Made by a program: the position numbers and the translations under genes. Below the pieces are notes generated by a model. The model was given only the letters and a program-made list of their open reading frames with translations, did not search any database and was not told the origin of the DNA. Below are positions 51,371-59,217 of a stretch of DNA of 64,000 bases, piece after piece; the stretch's first letter is position 1; each line of letters begins with the position of its first letter. Location of the stretch: positions 248,001 to 312,000 of the forward strand of contig NZ_CP009512.1 of assembly GCF_000970205.1 (NCBI RefSeq). The letters are read 5' to 3'. The DNA comes from Methanosarcina mazei S-6. GTDB taxonomy: Archaea; Halobacteriota; Methanosarcinia; Methanosarcinales; Methanosarcinaceae.

Positions 51371-54238
51371 ATGGAAAAAGGATCGGCTGGGGTCAAACAT
51401 GGTTCAAGCTCTCCATGGGGTGAAGAACATCTTATTCCTCTTGCTGAGTTCCTGCAGAAGCTGGAAGTAAATGAAAACGGACTGAGCGAAGAGGAAGCCG
51501 CCCGCAGACTCCTGAAATGCGGCCCAAATATCCTTGAGGATGCCGGAAAAGAGAATATACTTAAGAGATACTTTCGACAGTTTCGTAACTTCTTCTCCAT
51601 ACTGCTGATTGTTGGAGCTGCTCTTTCTTTTCTCGGTCAATACCTTGATCCTGGGCAGGGGAATATTTATATAGGAATTGCCCTTGTAGGCGTCGTTTTT
51701 CTGAACGGGACTTTCACATTTATTCAGGAATACCAGGCTGTAAAGACAATGGAAAGCTTCCGGCAGCTTCTTCCTCCACATGCAAAAGTCCTGAGGGATG
51801 GAAACTTAAGGTACGTCCTCGCTTCCGAGCTTGTGCCAGGGGACGTTATACTCCTTGAAGAGGGAGATAAGGTTCCCGCAGACGGGCGCCTGATTGAAAT
51901 CAATTCCCTTAAAGTGGATAATTCAGCCCTTACCGGAGAGTCAGAGCCGCAGCTGCGCTCTCTTGAATGTACTCATTCAAACCTGCTGGAGTGCCGGAAC
52001 ATGGTTTTTTCCGGGACTCTTGTGCAGAGCGGAAACGGTAAAGCTGTCATCTTTGCAACCGGGCATGATACCCAGATCGGAAGCCTGGCAATTCTTACAG
52101 AGCAGACATCCTCCGTAGACACCCCTATCAGGAAAGAACTCAACCATTTCATAAAGATAATTTCAGCAATTGCTATTTCCCTTGGCGTTACTTTTTTCCT
52201 GCTCGCTTTTTTTCTTCAGGATATTTTTCTTGCAAGCCTTATTTTTGCCATAGGGATCATTGTTGCCAACGTTCCTGAAGGGCTTTTGCCCACAGTTACT
52301 CTTGCTCTGAGCCTTGCATCCAGAAGAATGGCTTCCAGAGATGCCCTTATAAAGCAGCTTGAATCTGTGGAAACCCTCGGGTCTACCACTGTAATATGTA
52401 CGGACAAGACCGGGACCCTGACCCAGAACAGGATGGCAGTGAATTCTCTCATTATAGGGTTTGAAATTCTGGAGCCGGATAAGTCTTCCATTTATCAAGA
52501 CGGAATTAAGGCGCAGGACATAAATAAAAATGTAAAAAAGGGCCCTGCTGAGAAGGTTGCTGACTCCACAAATATTGCCGGCTCAGGCGAAACAGAAATT
52601 TCTGCTGCTTCAAGTCCCGTGATATATATGGAAAAAATCCCCCCGGCTTTTATAAGGGTTGCAGGTCTCTGCAACAATGCCAAGCTTTATGAGTCGCCTC
52701 CGGGCTATACCGGTGACCCCACAGAGGGGGCCCTTCTTGTTTTTGCGAACAGTTTCATGGATATAAGAGGTCTCCAGGGTAAGTATCAGAGGCTCGAGGA
52801 GTTTCCTTTCGATTCCCTTACCCGGCGCATGGAAGTTATCTGCCGTACTCCCGAAGGAGAGCTTGAAGCGTACCTTAAAGGCGCTCCTGAGGTGGTTGTG
52901 CAGATGTGCACGTCGGTTATGGAGGCCGGAACAGTCAGAGAACTGGATGAATCCGGGAAAAAAGAGCTTCTGGAGAAAGACCTCAGGCTTGCAGAAAAAG
53001 GAGAACGTGTAATTGCCCTTGCCTTCAGGAAAGCAGAAGATCTGAAAGAATCCACCGGGGGCTTCGTTTTCCTGGGTTTCATAGGGATTGTAGATCCTCC
53101 GCGCCCCGAAGCAAGAGAAGCTATTGCAAGGTGCCATGCAGCAGGAATTAAGGTTGTTATGATTACAGGAGATCATCCTGTCACCGCAGAGTCGATTGCA
53201 AGGAACGTAGGGCTTGCGGGTTCGGGAAAGCCTGAAATTATCACCGGGGACGAGTTAAAATCTTTATCCCGCAAGGAACTTGCCTCAAGGCTCAAAAACC
53301 CGAGCATTGTTTTTGCCCGGACTTCTCCAGTCCAGAAGTTAAAAATAGTACAGCTTTTCCAGGCAGAAGGGGAAATAGTTACCATGACAGGAGACGGGGT
53401 AAACGATGCTCCTGCTATCAAGAATGCCGATATGGGAGTTGCTATGGGCAGCGGTACGGATGTGGCACGCGAAGCCGCAGACATGGTGCTTCTGGACGAC
53501 AATTTTGCCACTATAGTAAACGCCGTAGAAGAAGGCAGGACTGTCTTTGATAATATTAAAAAATTTATTGTTTATATCCTTGCAAGCAATATTCCCGAAA
53601 TTCTGCCTTTCATAGCTTTTGTGCTCCTTTCCATCCCCCTTCCCATGCCCGTCCAGCTTATCCTGGCAATCGATCTTGGAACTGATATACTCCCGGCAAT
53701 AGCCTTGGGGGTGGAAAAGGGGGAAGGAGACATTATGGAAAGGCCTCCCAGGAGAAAGGATGAAAAATTACTGACTCCTCAGGTTCTTTTGACAGCCTAC
53801 GGGGTAAAAGGGCCCATAGAGGCTGCTGCAGGCTTCTTCTGTTATTTTGCCGTACTGTTTGAAGGGGGCTGGACTTTCGGAGAAAGGCTTGCAAACACGA
53901 ATCCCCTTTATATGCAGGCGATAACAGCTTTCTTTTCAGCCGTGGTTATCTGTCAGATCGCCAATGTATTTGCTTCAAGAACAGGGACCCAGTCAGTTTT
54001 CTCAGTGGGATTGCTCAAAAACCGGCTGGTTCTCCTGGGAATTGCAAGCGAACTTTTTATTCTTGCCCTCATAATATGGAACCCTTTTGCCAACCTGATT
54101 TTCAATACAGCGCCCATTGAACTCAGGTATATGCTGCTTTCAGTTCCTTTTGCAGTTTTGCTCCTTGGGGTTGACGAACTGAGAAAATACCTCCTGAGAA
54201 AAAACATTAAATGGGCAACCAGACTTTTCAAATGGTAA
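51371..54238 (+). CDS. P-type cation-transporting ATPase, Na,K/H,K-ATPase-like
   Basis: 955 residues, with about ten membrane helices and full P-type machinery: N-terminal cation-ATPase domain (AARRLLKCGPNILEDAGKENILKRYFRQFRNFF), actuator motif DNSALTGESEPQ (~183-194), VANVPEGLLPTVTLALSLASRRMA (~298-321), phosphorylation site ICTDKTGTLTQNRM (Asp345), FDSLTRRMEV, and the hinge MTGDGVNDAPAIKNADMGVAMGSGTDVAREAADMVLLDD. The NVPEGLL helix and TLGSTTVICTDKTG stretch resemble the Na,K-type (P2C) group, reported in Methanosarcina by others. It likely exports Na+ or exchanges monovalent cations. A beta-like partner is not seen. AGGGGG precedes the ATG. Confidence 0.93.
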   Translation: MEKGSAGVKHGSSSPWGEEHLIPLAEFLQKLEVNENGLSEEEAARRLLKCGPNILEDAGKENILKRYFRQFRNFFSILLIVGAALSFLGQYLDPGQGNIYIGIALVGVVFLNGTFTFIQEYQAVKTMESFRQLLPPHAKVLRDGNLRYVLASELVPGDVILLEEGDKVPADGRLIEINSLKVDNSALTGESEPQLRSLECTHSNLLECRNMVFSGTLVQSGNGKAVIFATGHDTQIGSLAILTEQTSSVDTPIRKELNHFIKIISAIAISLGVTFFLLAFFLQDIFLASLIFAIGIIVANVPEGLLPTVTLALSLASRRMASRDALIKQLESVETLGSTTVICTDKTGTLTQNRMAVNSLIIGFEILEPDKSSIYQDGIKAQDINKNVKKGPAEKVADSTNIAGSGETEISAASSPVIYMEKIPPAFIRVAGLCNNAKLYESPPGYTGDPTEGALLVFANSFMDIRGLQGKYQRLEEFPFDSLTRRMEVICRTPEGELEAYLKGAPEVVVQMCTSVMEAGTVRELDESGKKELLEKDLRLAEKGERVIALAFRKAEDLKESTGGFVFLGFIGIVDPPRPEAREAIARCHAAGIKVVMITGDHPVTAESIARNVGLAGSGKPEIITGDELKSLSRKELASRLKNPSIVFARTSPVQKLKIVQLFQAEGEIVTMTGDGVNDAPAIKNADMGVAMGSGTDVAREAADMVLLDDNFATIVNAVEEGRTVFDNIKKFIVYILASNIPEILPFIAFVLLSIPLPMPVQLILAIDLGTDILPAIALGVEKGEGDIMERPPRRKDEKLLTPQVLLTAYGVKGPIEAAAGFFCYFAVLFEGGWTFGERLANTNPLYMQAITAFFSAVVICQIANVFASRTGTQSVFSVGLLKNRLVLLGIASELFILALIIWNPFANLIFNTAPIELRYMLLSVPFAVLLLGVDELRKYLLRKNIKWATRLFKW

Positions 54239-54476
54239 ATTTTTATATTATGTCTGTATTGTAAAGAAACTGAAGATGATGTTATTACTCTCAATATTTT
54301 TCCTTCCTGATACTATTCCTTTAATTGTATGTGACGTAGCAGAGTTTACCTGGAAAAATATCGAAGAATTGAATGGAGAATTCAAAGGAAGTCTCTTTCT
54401 ATTATGAAAAAAGAAGCTTTCAAAAGAAAAGAATTAATTAATAAGATAAAACAATTAGCTATGCTGAAGAGGCTTG

Positions 54477-54845
54477 ATGATGAAAGAAATTCTTATTGTA
54501 GAAGATAACCCCATGAACATGGAATTGATCCTTGACCTCCTGGAGTTTTACGGGCACCGTGTAACCGAAGCTGAAGACGGGATAAAGGCTCTTGAACGCC
54601 TTGCTGAGAAAAAATTCGATCTCATACTCCTTGATATGCAGCTTCCTAAAATGGACGGGCTTGAGGTTCTGGAAAGGATCAAAAAGAACCCTGCGACTTC
54701 AGAGATCCCTGTGATAGCTGTTACAGCTCATGCCATGAAAGGAAGTGAAGAACACTTTATCGAAATGGGATGCGTCGATTATATTTCAAAACCCATAGAT
54801 ATTCACAGGTTCAGGTCACTTATCGATAAATACCTTGGAGAATAA
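54477..54845 (+). CDS. single-domain response regulator (CheY-like)
   Basis: 122 residues from ATG 54477 (or 121 from ATG 54480). It is a stand-alone receiver domain: KEILIVEDNPMNMELILDLL (acidic pair), ILLDMQLPKMDGLEVLERIKK with the phosphorylatable Asp, PVIAVTAHAMKG, and YISKPIDIHRFRSLI (switch Lys). There is no output domain. Sequence style (VEDNPMNMELI) is like the receiver domains of hybrid kinases. The cognate kinase is not adjacent; the PAS kinase of the kai operon, 33 kb away, lacks a receiver and is one conceivable partner, without evidence. Confidence 0.92.
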   Translation: MMKEILIVEDNPMNMELILDLLEFYGHRVTEAEDGIKALERLAEKKFDLILLDMQLPKMDGLEVLERIKKNPATSEIPVIAVTAHAMKGSEEHFIEMGCVDYISKPIDIHRFRSLIDKYLGE

Positions 54846-55241
54846 TGGAAAGAAGAAAGGATTCAGCCTGAATATTCCGGAGCTATGGACCGGTATCTTC
54901 TTAAAAAACTGTTAAGGTTTTGTAAATTTTTATAAACTGTGCATGACCAGAGTCCTGGAGCCTGAAATAGTTCTCGAAATCTGAAGAGGTCTAAAATGCA
55001 GAGCCAGGAGCCACGGGAAAAGTAAACTGAGGTTGACAGGCTATTAAAGCCGGAAAACGTTTTTTTTTCGAGGAGCTATTTTTCAATTCGGTTTTCATTC
55101 CATATTTGAATTTTGCAGCTTATTTTCATTCCATATTTGAATTTCGCAGCTTATTTTCATTCCATATTTGAATTTTGCAGCTTATTTTCAGTCTGTCATC
55201 AAGGAGGAATGTTTTTATTTTACGCAATTATCCGTAGGCAG
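54846..55241. other. intergenic region with a 31-bp repeat
   Basis: 396 bp between convergent genes. No gene. The three-unit repeat 55092-55184 fills much of it. Confidence 0.5.
55092..55184. repeat. 31-bp tandem repeat, 3 units
   Basis: TTTTCATTCCATATTTGAAT followed by TT(T/C)GCAGCTTA. Units start at 55092, 55123 and 55154 and differ at a single T/C. A fourth partial unit begins at 55185. Confidence 0.9.
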
Positions 55242-56027
55242 TTATATTTTCTCCAGCTTTCTGGACATGTCTTTATAGTATGAAAAAAGCTCTCCGCACC
55301 ATTTAAGTGCACTTTCGTCGAAGCTCATCAAGCGCTGATGATCAAACTTCCCTTTTTTATCAAAGAGCACGAGCGAGCAGAAACGTTCTGTTACAACGTC
55401 TTTAAGAGTTACGTTTTTGTCACAGATATAAACTTCCGCGCTCTTTGATTCTATAAGCATCTTCAGGTCTTCTCTGTAGTCTTTTTTCATCCTATCATAA
55501 ACAGGCTCTGTCAGGATGAGACACATATCTGCTTCTTTTTTTATGAGTTCGGAATATATTTCAATATAAAGAGGATTGAAGTATGAAAGAAATATTTTTA
55601 TATTTCTGGATTCGAGCAGGTTATTTTTAAAGTCTTCAGGGACTTCAAAAAGCCGGTTAAGGTCGGCTTCAAGCATAAAGTAGTTTCCTAGTTCGTCTAT
55701 CCTGTTAAGGAGGTGTTCGGGAATTGCGGTAAAATCATGGTTGATCCAGTAATCATAGTTCTCCTCAAAAACCCTGACTGTATCAAGAAGAGGCTCCATC
55801 TTCTCGACAACTATTTCCCCCATATCCGAAAGCCTGTATGAATTTTTTTCATCCTGCACTATCAGGCGCCCTTCTTTTAGCTTTTTAATTTGAGGCATAA
55901 TTGACGTAGAATTCACGTTGAGGGCTGTTTTTATTTCGTCGCCTGTCTTGGGCCCTTCTTCCAGAAGGAGCAGTACGTCTTTCCTTTTTTCGGACAGGAA
56001 CGCCAGGTCAATCAGTGATATTTTCAT
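55242..56027 (-). CDS. Msr/FilR1-type winged-helix regulator, third copy
   Basis: 261 residues, same family as the two Msr genes at 33.7-35.6 kb: SEKRKDVLLLLEEGPKTGDEIKTALNVNSTSIMPQIKKLKEGRLIVQDEKNSYRLSDMGEIVV (winged HTH), NHDFTAIPEHLLNRIDELGNYFMLEADLNRLFEVPED (FilR1-middle), and the C-terminal SFDESALKWCGELFSYYKDMSRKL. It lies beyond mtaA, so the three Msr homologues bracket the methanol island. Its target is unknown. Confidence 0.9.
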   Translation of the reverse strand: MKISLIDLAFLSEKRKDVLLLLEEGPKTGDEIKTALNVNSTSIMPQIKKLKEGRLIVQDEKNSYRLSDMGEIVVEKMEPLLDTVRVFEENYDYWINHDFTAIPEHLLNRIDELGNYFMLEADLNRLFEVPEDFKNNLLESRNIKIFLSYFNPLYIEIYSELIKKEADMCLILTEPVYDRMKKDYREDLKMLIESKSAEVYICDKNVTLKDVVTERFCSLVLFDKKGKFDHQRLMSFDESALKWCGELFSYYKDMSRKLEKI

Positions 56028-56982
56028 TTTATTCCATCTCCCCTAGAAGCTTCTGAGGTATGCCGGAGCATTTCTCCTTCATTCCTTTTCAGGAAGCAAC
56101 TTTTATTGGCAAAAGTCCTTTCTTTCTCCCAGGAGAAAACCGTAATGGGGACTTAATGCAACACTCATGGGCTACTTTTTAGCTGATTCCTTATATTTTT
56201 TTCCAAAAAACACTTACTTTCTTAAAGTTAAGCTACTTTTCCTGCTTTTTCCTTTCCTTTTTTCCCATATTTTTAAAGGATCTTTTAGCTTACTTTACTT
56301 CTCTTTTTATCTTTATTTCTTAAATAATATTTTATAAAGCCCTGTTTTTTATTAAAAGAATTATTTCTTATTTATTGAATATTTTAAGGTTTTTTCGCAT
56401 AAAAAATGAATATTTGTGACTTTTTATAGATTTAATATGAATTAAAAACTATTTTGGGCTATCTCGATATATTTAAGCTCCCTATGTCGTTTATTTCTTA
56501 TTAAGAAATTCTTTTGAGCCTTTAAATACTGTCCTTGATGAATTCCATGATACGCTTGAGATCACATTGTTAATTCCATAGACCATATTGTTATATTGTG
56601 GCTTTCTGTTGAAGCTCAGATCCCACAGGTCTTCATGTCCCACCGACAGGAGATTTAGCAAAACTTTAGTCTCCATAAAAATTTCTTTCCCACAATTTCT
56701 ATGAAAGCTGATTTTTGTATTAATTTATTTGTCTGGATAGCTTCAGGAGTCAAATTATAAAAACATAGAAAGTAAAACACAGTAAATAACTGGTATGATA
56801 AATAATCAGAATAGAAAATAATCAGAATAGAAAACAGCTGGAATAGAAAATAATTAGACTAAATCTTTCCGACACCTGATGCCTGAAGACTAAATTTCTT
56901 CAGTAAACGGGTTCTGATCAAAGGAATATAGCCAGAAGTAAAAAGAAGTTGACTCCTGCATGAGGCAGGAGAGATCCCCGGA
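56028..56982. other. 955-bp gene-free region between Msr and Hyf-like operon
   Basis: Very AT-rich. TATA-like runs are abundant (around 56330-56460). A short reading frame at 56491-56676 is not convincing. An imperfect 16-17-bp repeat (AATAATCAGAATAGAAA-type) is present at about 56799-56860. GAGTCAACTTC and CCTGCATGAGGCAGG (56955-56971) form a small hairpin near the hyfI-like stop, a candidate terminator for the operon. Confidence 0.5.
56955..56972 (-). terminator. hairpin after the hyfI-like gene
   Basis: CCTGC-ATGA-GGCAGG forms a short stem just beyond the stop codon of the last gene of the Hyf-like operon. The run of T expected at the end is weak. Confidence 0.35.
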
Positions 56983-57495
56983 TTATTCCCGGGCTTTTTT
57001 TACAAGGGCAAAAATTCCCTGAAGAATTTCTTTTGGAGAGGGCGGGTTCCCGGGAATTTTTACATCCACGGGAAGGATTTTGTCAACTCCCCCAAGTACG
57101 GCGTAAGAACCCTTGTAGATCCCGCCGTCACAGGCGTCGTCTCCGACTGCTATTACATACTTGGGGTAAGGCATGGCTTCATAGGTCTTTTTTGCGGCTT
57201 CAGCCATATTAAGGGTGACTGCCCCTGTAACCAGAAGGACATCAGCATGCCTGGGAGATGCTACAAAAGAAATCCCGAACCTTTCAACATCATAATGCGG
57301 GTTTCCAAGGTTTGAAATTTCTATCTCCGTAGAATTGTCGCTTCCCGAGTCTAGCTCACGGATTGCAAGGCTGTGCCCGAAAACTTTAGGAACTTCTTTT
57401 TTTATTTGTGCTCCAAGGGCTTCCAGTTCTTCGTCCCTGAACTCAAATGTCTCCGTAACTTTCGGACGAAGGAAAAGGGAAAGAGGGTTTACCAT
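56983..57495 (-). CDS. HyfI/NuoB-like small subunit lacking the Fe-S cluster cysteines
   Basis: 170 residues from ATG 57495 (GAGGTCTT ribosome binding site); a GTG at 57507 overlaps that site. The family frame of hydrogenase-4/complex-I small subunits is clear: HSLAIRELDSGS...IEISNLGNPHYDVERFGISFVASPRHADVLLVTGAVT, YVIAVGDDACDGGIYKGSYAVLGGVDKILPVDVKIPGNPPSP. The four Cys ligands of the proximal [4Fe-4S] cluster are replaced. Expected GSCNGCD reads GSDNSTE (Asp53, Thr56), GxC before xGG reads GDDACDGG (Asp120; the lone Cys is two residues off), and PGCPP reads PGNPP (Asn150). It is the last gene of the operon. Confidence 0.9.
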   Translation of the reverse strand: MVNPLSLFLRPKVTETFEFRDEELEALGAQIKKEVPKVFGHSLAIRELDSGSDNSTEIEISNLGNPHYDVERFGISFVASPRHADVLLVTGAVTLNMAEAAKKTYEAMPYPKYVIAVGDDACDGGIYKGSYAVLGGVDKILPVDVKIPGNPPSPKEILQGIFALVKKARE

Positions 57496-57580
57496 ATAAG
57501 ACCTCACTTTTTCTTTATATTCCTTAATTGAATCTGCTCACTGTTTTTTTGCTCGAACCTTCAACTGCCTTTTTCTCTTT

Positions 57581-59206
57581 TCAAAGGTCCGTTCCTGCAT
57601 AGGAGAGGTTAAGGCTCTTATTTATCAGGGGGAAATCAGGAACAATATTTCCAAGAACAGCATGTTCTATAGCCTGCCAGTTGCAGAAAGATGCCGTCCT
57701 TACCTTATAACGGTCAACAATCCCGTTTTTAAGATATACCCAGTGAAGGTTCTGTCCCCTTGGGGCTTCTACCAGGGAAAGGGAATATCCTGTAGTTCCG
57801 GAAATGTTTATCTCTCCGGCACTTTCTCCTCTTCCGCCGTTCTCAGCAAGTACGGGACCCTGCGGGAGTTTTTCCGTGAGACGGAGGATCAGGCCCACAG
57901 CTGCACGGATTTCACTGGCTTTTATCTCAAAACGGGAAAAAACATCTCCTTTTTTCCTCAGGCAGTGCTCTGGAGTAAAGTTCCTGTAGGCTCCGTAAGG
58001 CCTGTCAAGCCTGGTATCCGAAGAGGACCCAGAAGCTCTGGCAATAGGGCCCGTAAGGTTAAGCGGAGAAATAAGTTCTTTCTTTATCACTCCGGTCGTT
58101 ACAAACCTGTCAATCAGGGAAGACGAAGATGTTGCCCTGTTATAAGCGGATTCAAAAGACCTGGAAAACTTCCCAAGAAATTCAGGAATTTCTTTCAGAG
58201 CCGGGTCTGGAATGTCTTTTTTCAACCCTCCGGGAACGGTGATCCCGCGAAGGAACCTTGAACCCGTTAGCTTCTCGTTCAGCCTGAAAACTTCTTCTCT
58301 TAATATGAAGAACGGACTTGCTACAAGCGCGAAACCCACATCTACAGCCATTCCTGCGAGGTCTCCGAGCAGGGAGTAAATGCGCTCCAGTTCGAGCATT
58401 ACCGCCCTCAGGCGTTCCGCCCTTTCAGGCACCTTTATCCCGCAGACCTGTTCCACTGCCATACAGAATCCTGCTGCGTTTGCCATGCTCTCATCCCCAC
58501 TTACGGCTTCTGCGAGAGCAACACATTCTGAAGGGTTTTTTCCTTCAGCCAGCTTTTCTATTCCCCTGTGCTTGTAAAAAAGACGGATCTCCAGGCTGAA
58601 TATAGGCTCTCCTATCACACTGAACCTGAAATGTCCCGGCTCAATTATCCCGGCATGCACCGGCCCGACGGGGATCTGATATACACCCTCCCCTTTGTGC
58701 TGCCTGAATTTGTACTCCTTACGCGGAGCCTCAACCGGGCTGATTGGTCCGTTTTTGAAGGATTTCAGGAGGGGGTGGAAACCTTCAGGATAACACTCGT
58801 GCAGGAAAAGCCTTCGTGTATCAAAAGCTCCGTCAAATTCAATGCCGAAACCGTCCCTGACCTCCCTTTCAAACCAGGATGCTGAGGGAAAAGTTTCTGC
58901 AATCGAAGTAATCCTTTTTTCATTTCCTGTTTCCCTGACGAGAATAAGGACCGGTGACATTCCTTCTTTCTTGAAGGCATAAAATAGGGTAAAGCCGTCC
59001 TTTCCCTCAAAGGCTTCCGCACAGAAAAGCCCTATCAGGCTAAACTTCCTTTCCGCAAGTGCAGGGCAGGCCTCTTTAAACCCGGTTTCCGAAATTCTCA
59101 GGTATATCTCGTTTTCACGGGCGCTGAGAATTTCAAGCTTCTCCTGTGCGATGCTGGAGACTGTAGAAAGCAGTTCTGTTATATCTTCGTTCATTTTGAT
59201 GTCCAT
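57581..59206 (-). CDS. HyfG/NuoCD-like large subunit lacking the NiFe ligands
   Basis: 541 residues. Residues ~45-150 form a NuoC-like (30-kDa) part (WFEREVRDGFGIEFDGAFDTRRLFLHECYPEGFHPL). The rest is the 49-kDa/large-subunit fold (YQIPVGPVHAGIIEPGHFRFSVIGE, LEIRLFYKHRGIEKLAEGK, LRAVMLELERIYSLLGDLAGMAVD). In hydrogenases the active site needs two CxxC motifs. The first (R-V-C-G-I-C-G) reads AEAVSGDES at 232-240. The second (D-P-C-x-x-C) reads NLSYAGTDL at 533-541, the C-terminus. All four nickel ligands are missing. It starts 11 bp after the upstream gene; the gap to the small subunit is 85 bp from its ATG. Confidence 0.92.
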   Translation of the reverse strand: MDIKMNEDITELLSTVSSIAQEKLEILSARENEIYLRISETGFKEACPALAERKFSLIGLFCAEAFEGKDGFTLFYAFKKEGMSPVLILVRETGNEKRITSIAETFPSASWFEREVRDGFGIEFDGAFDTRRLFLHECYPEGFHPLLKSFKNGPISPVEAPRKEYKFRQHKGEGVYQIPVGPVHAGIIEPGHFRFSVIGEPIFSLEIRLFYKHRGIEKLAEGKNPSECVALAEAVSGDESMANAAGFCMAVEQVCGIKVPERAERLRAVMLELERIYSLLGDLAGMAVDVGFALVASPFFILREEVFRLNEKLTGSRFLRGITVPGGLKKDIPDPALKEIPEFLGKFSRSFESAYNRATSSSSLIDRFVTTGVIKKELISPLNLTGPIARASGSSSDTRLDRPYGAYRNFTPEHCLRKKGDVFSRFEIKASEIRAAVGLILRLTEKLPQGPVLAENGGRGESAGEINISGTTGYSLSLVEAPRGQNLHWVYLKNGIVDRYKVRTASFCNWQAIEHAVLGNIVPDFPLINKSLNLSYAGTDL

Positions 59207-59217
59207 ACATACGCCCC

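Noticed and set aside
51371-54238. Ca2+-ATPase (P2A) assignment of the P-type ATPase
   Set aside because: The NVPEGLL helix and TLGSTTVICTDKTG stretch fit the Na,K/H,K-like group better; ion specificity is left open.
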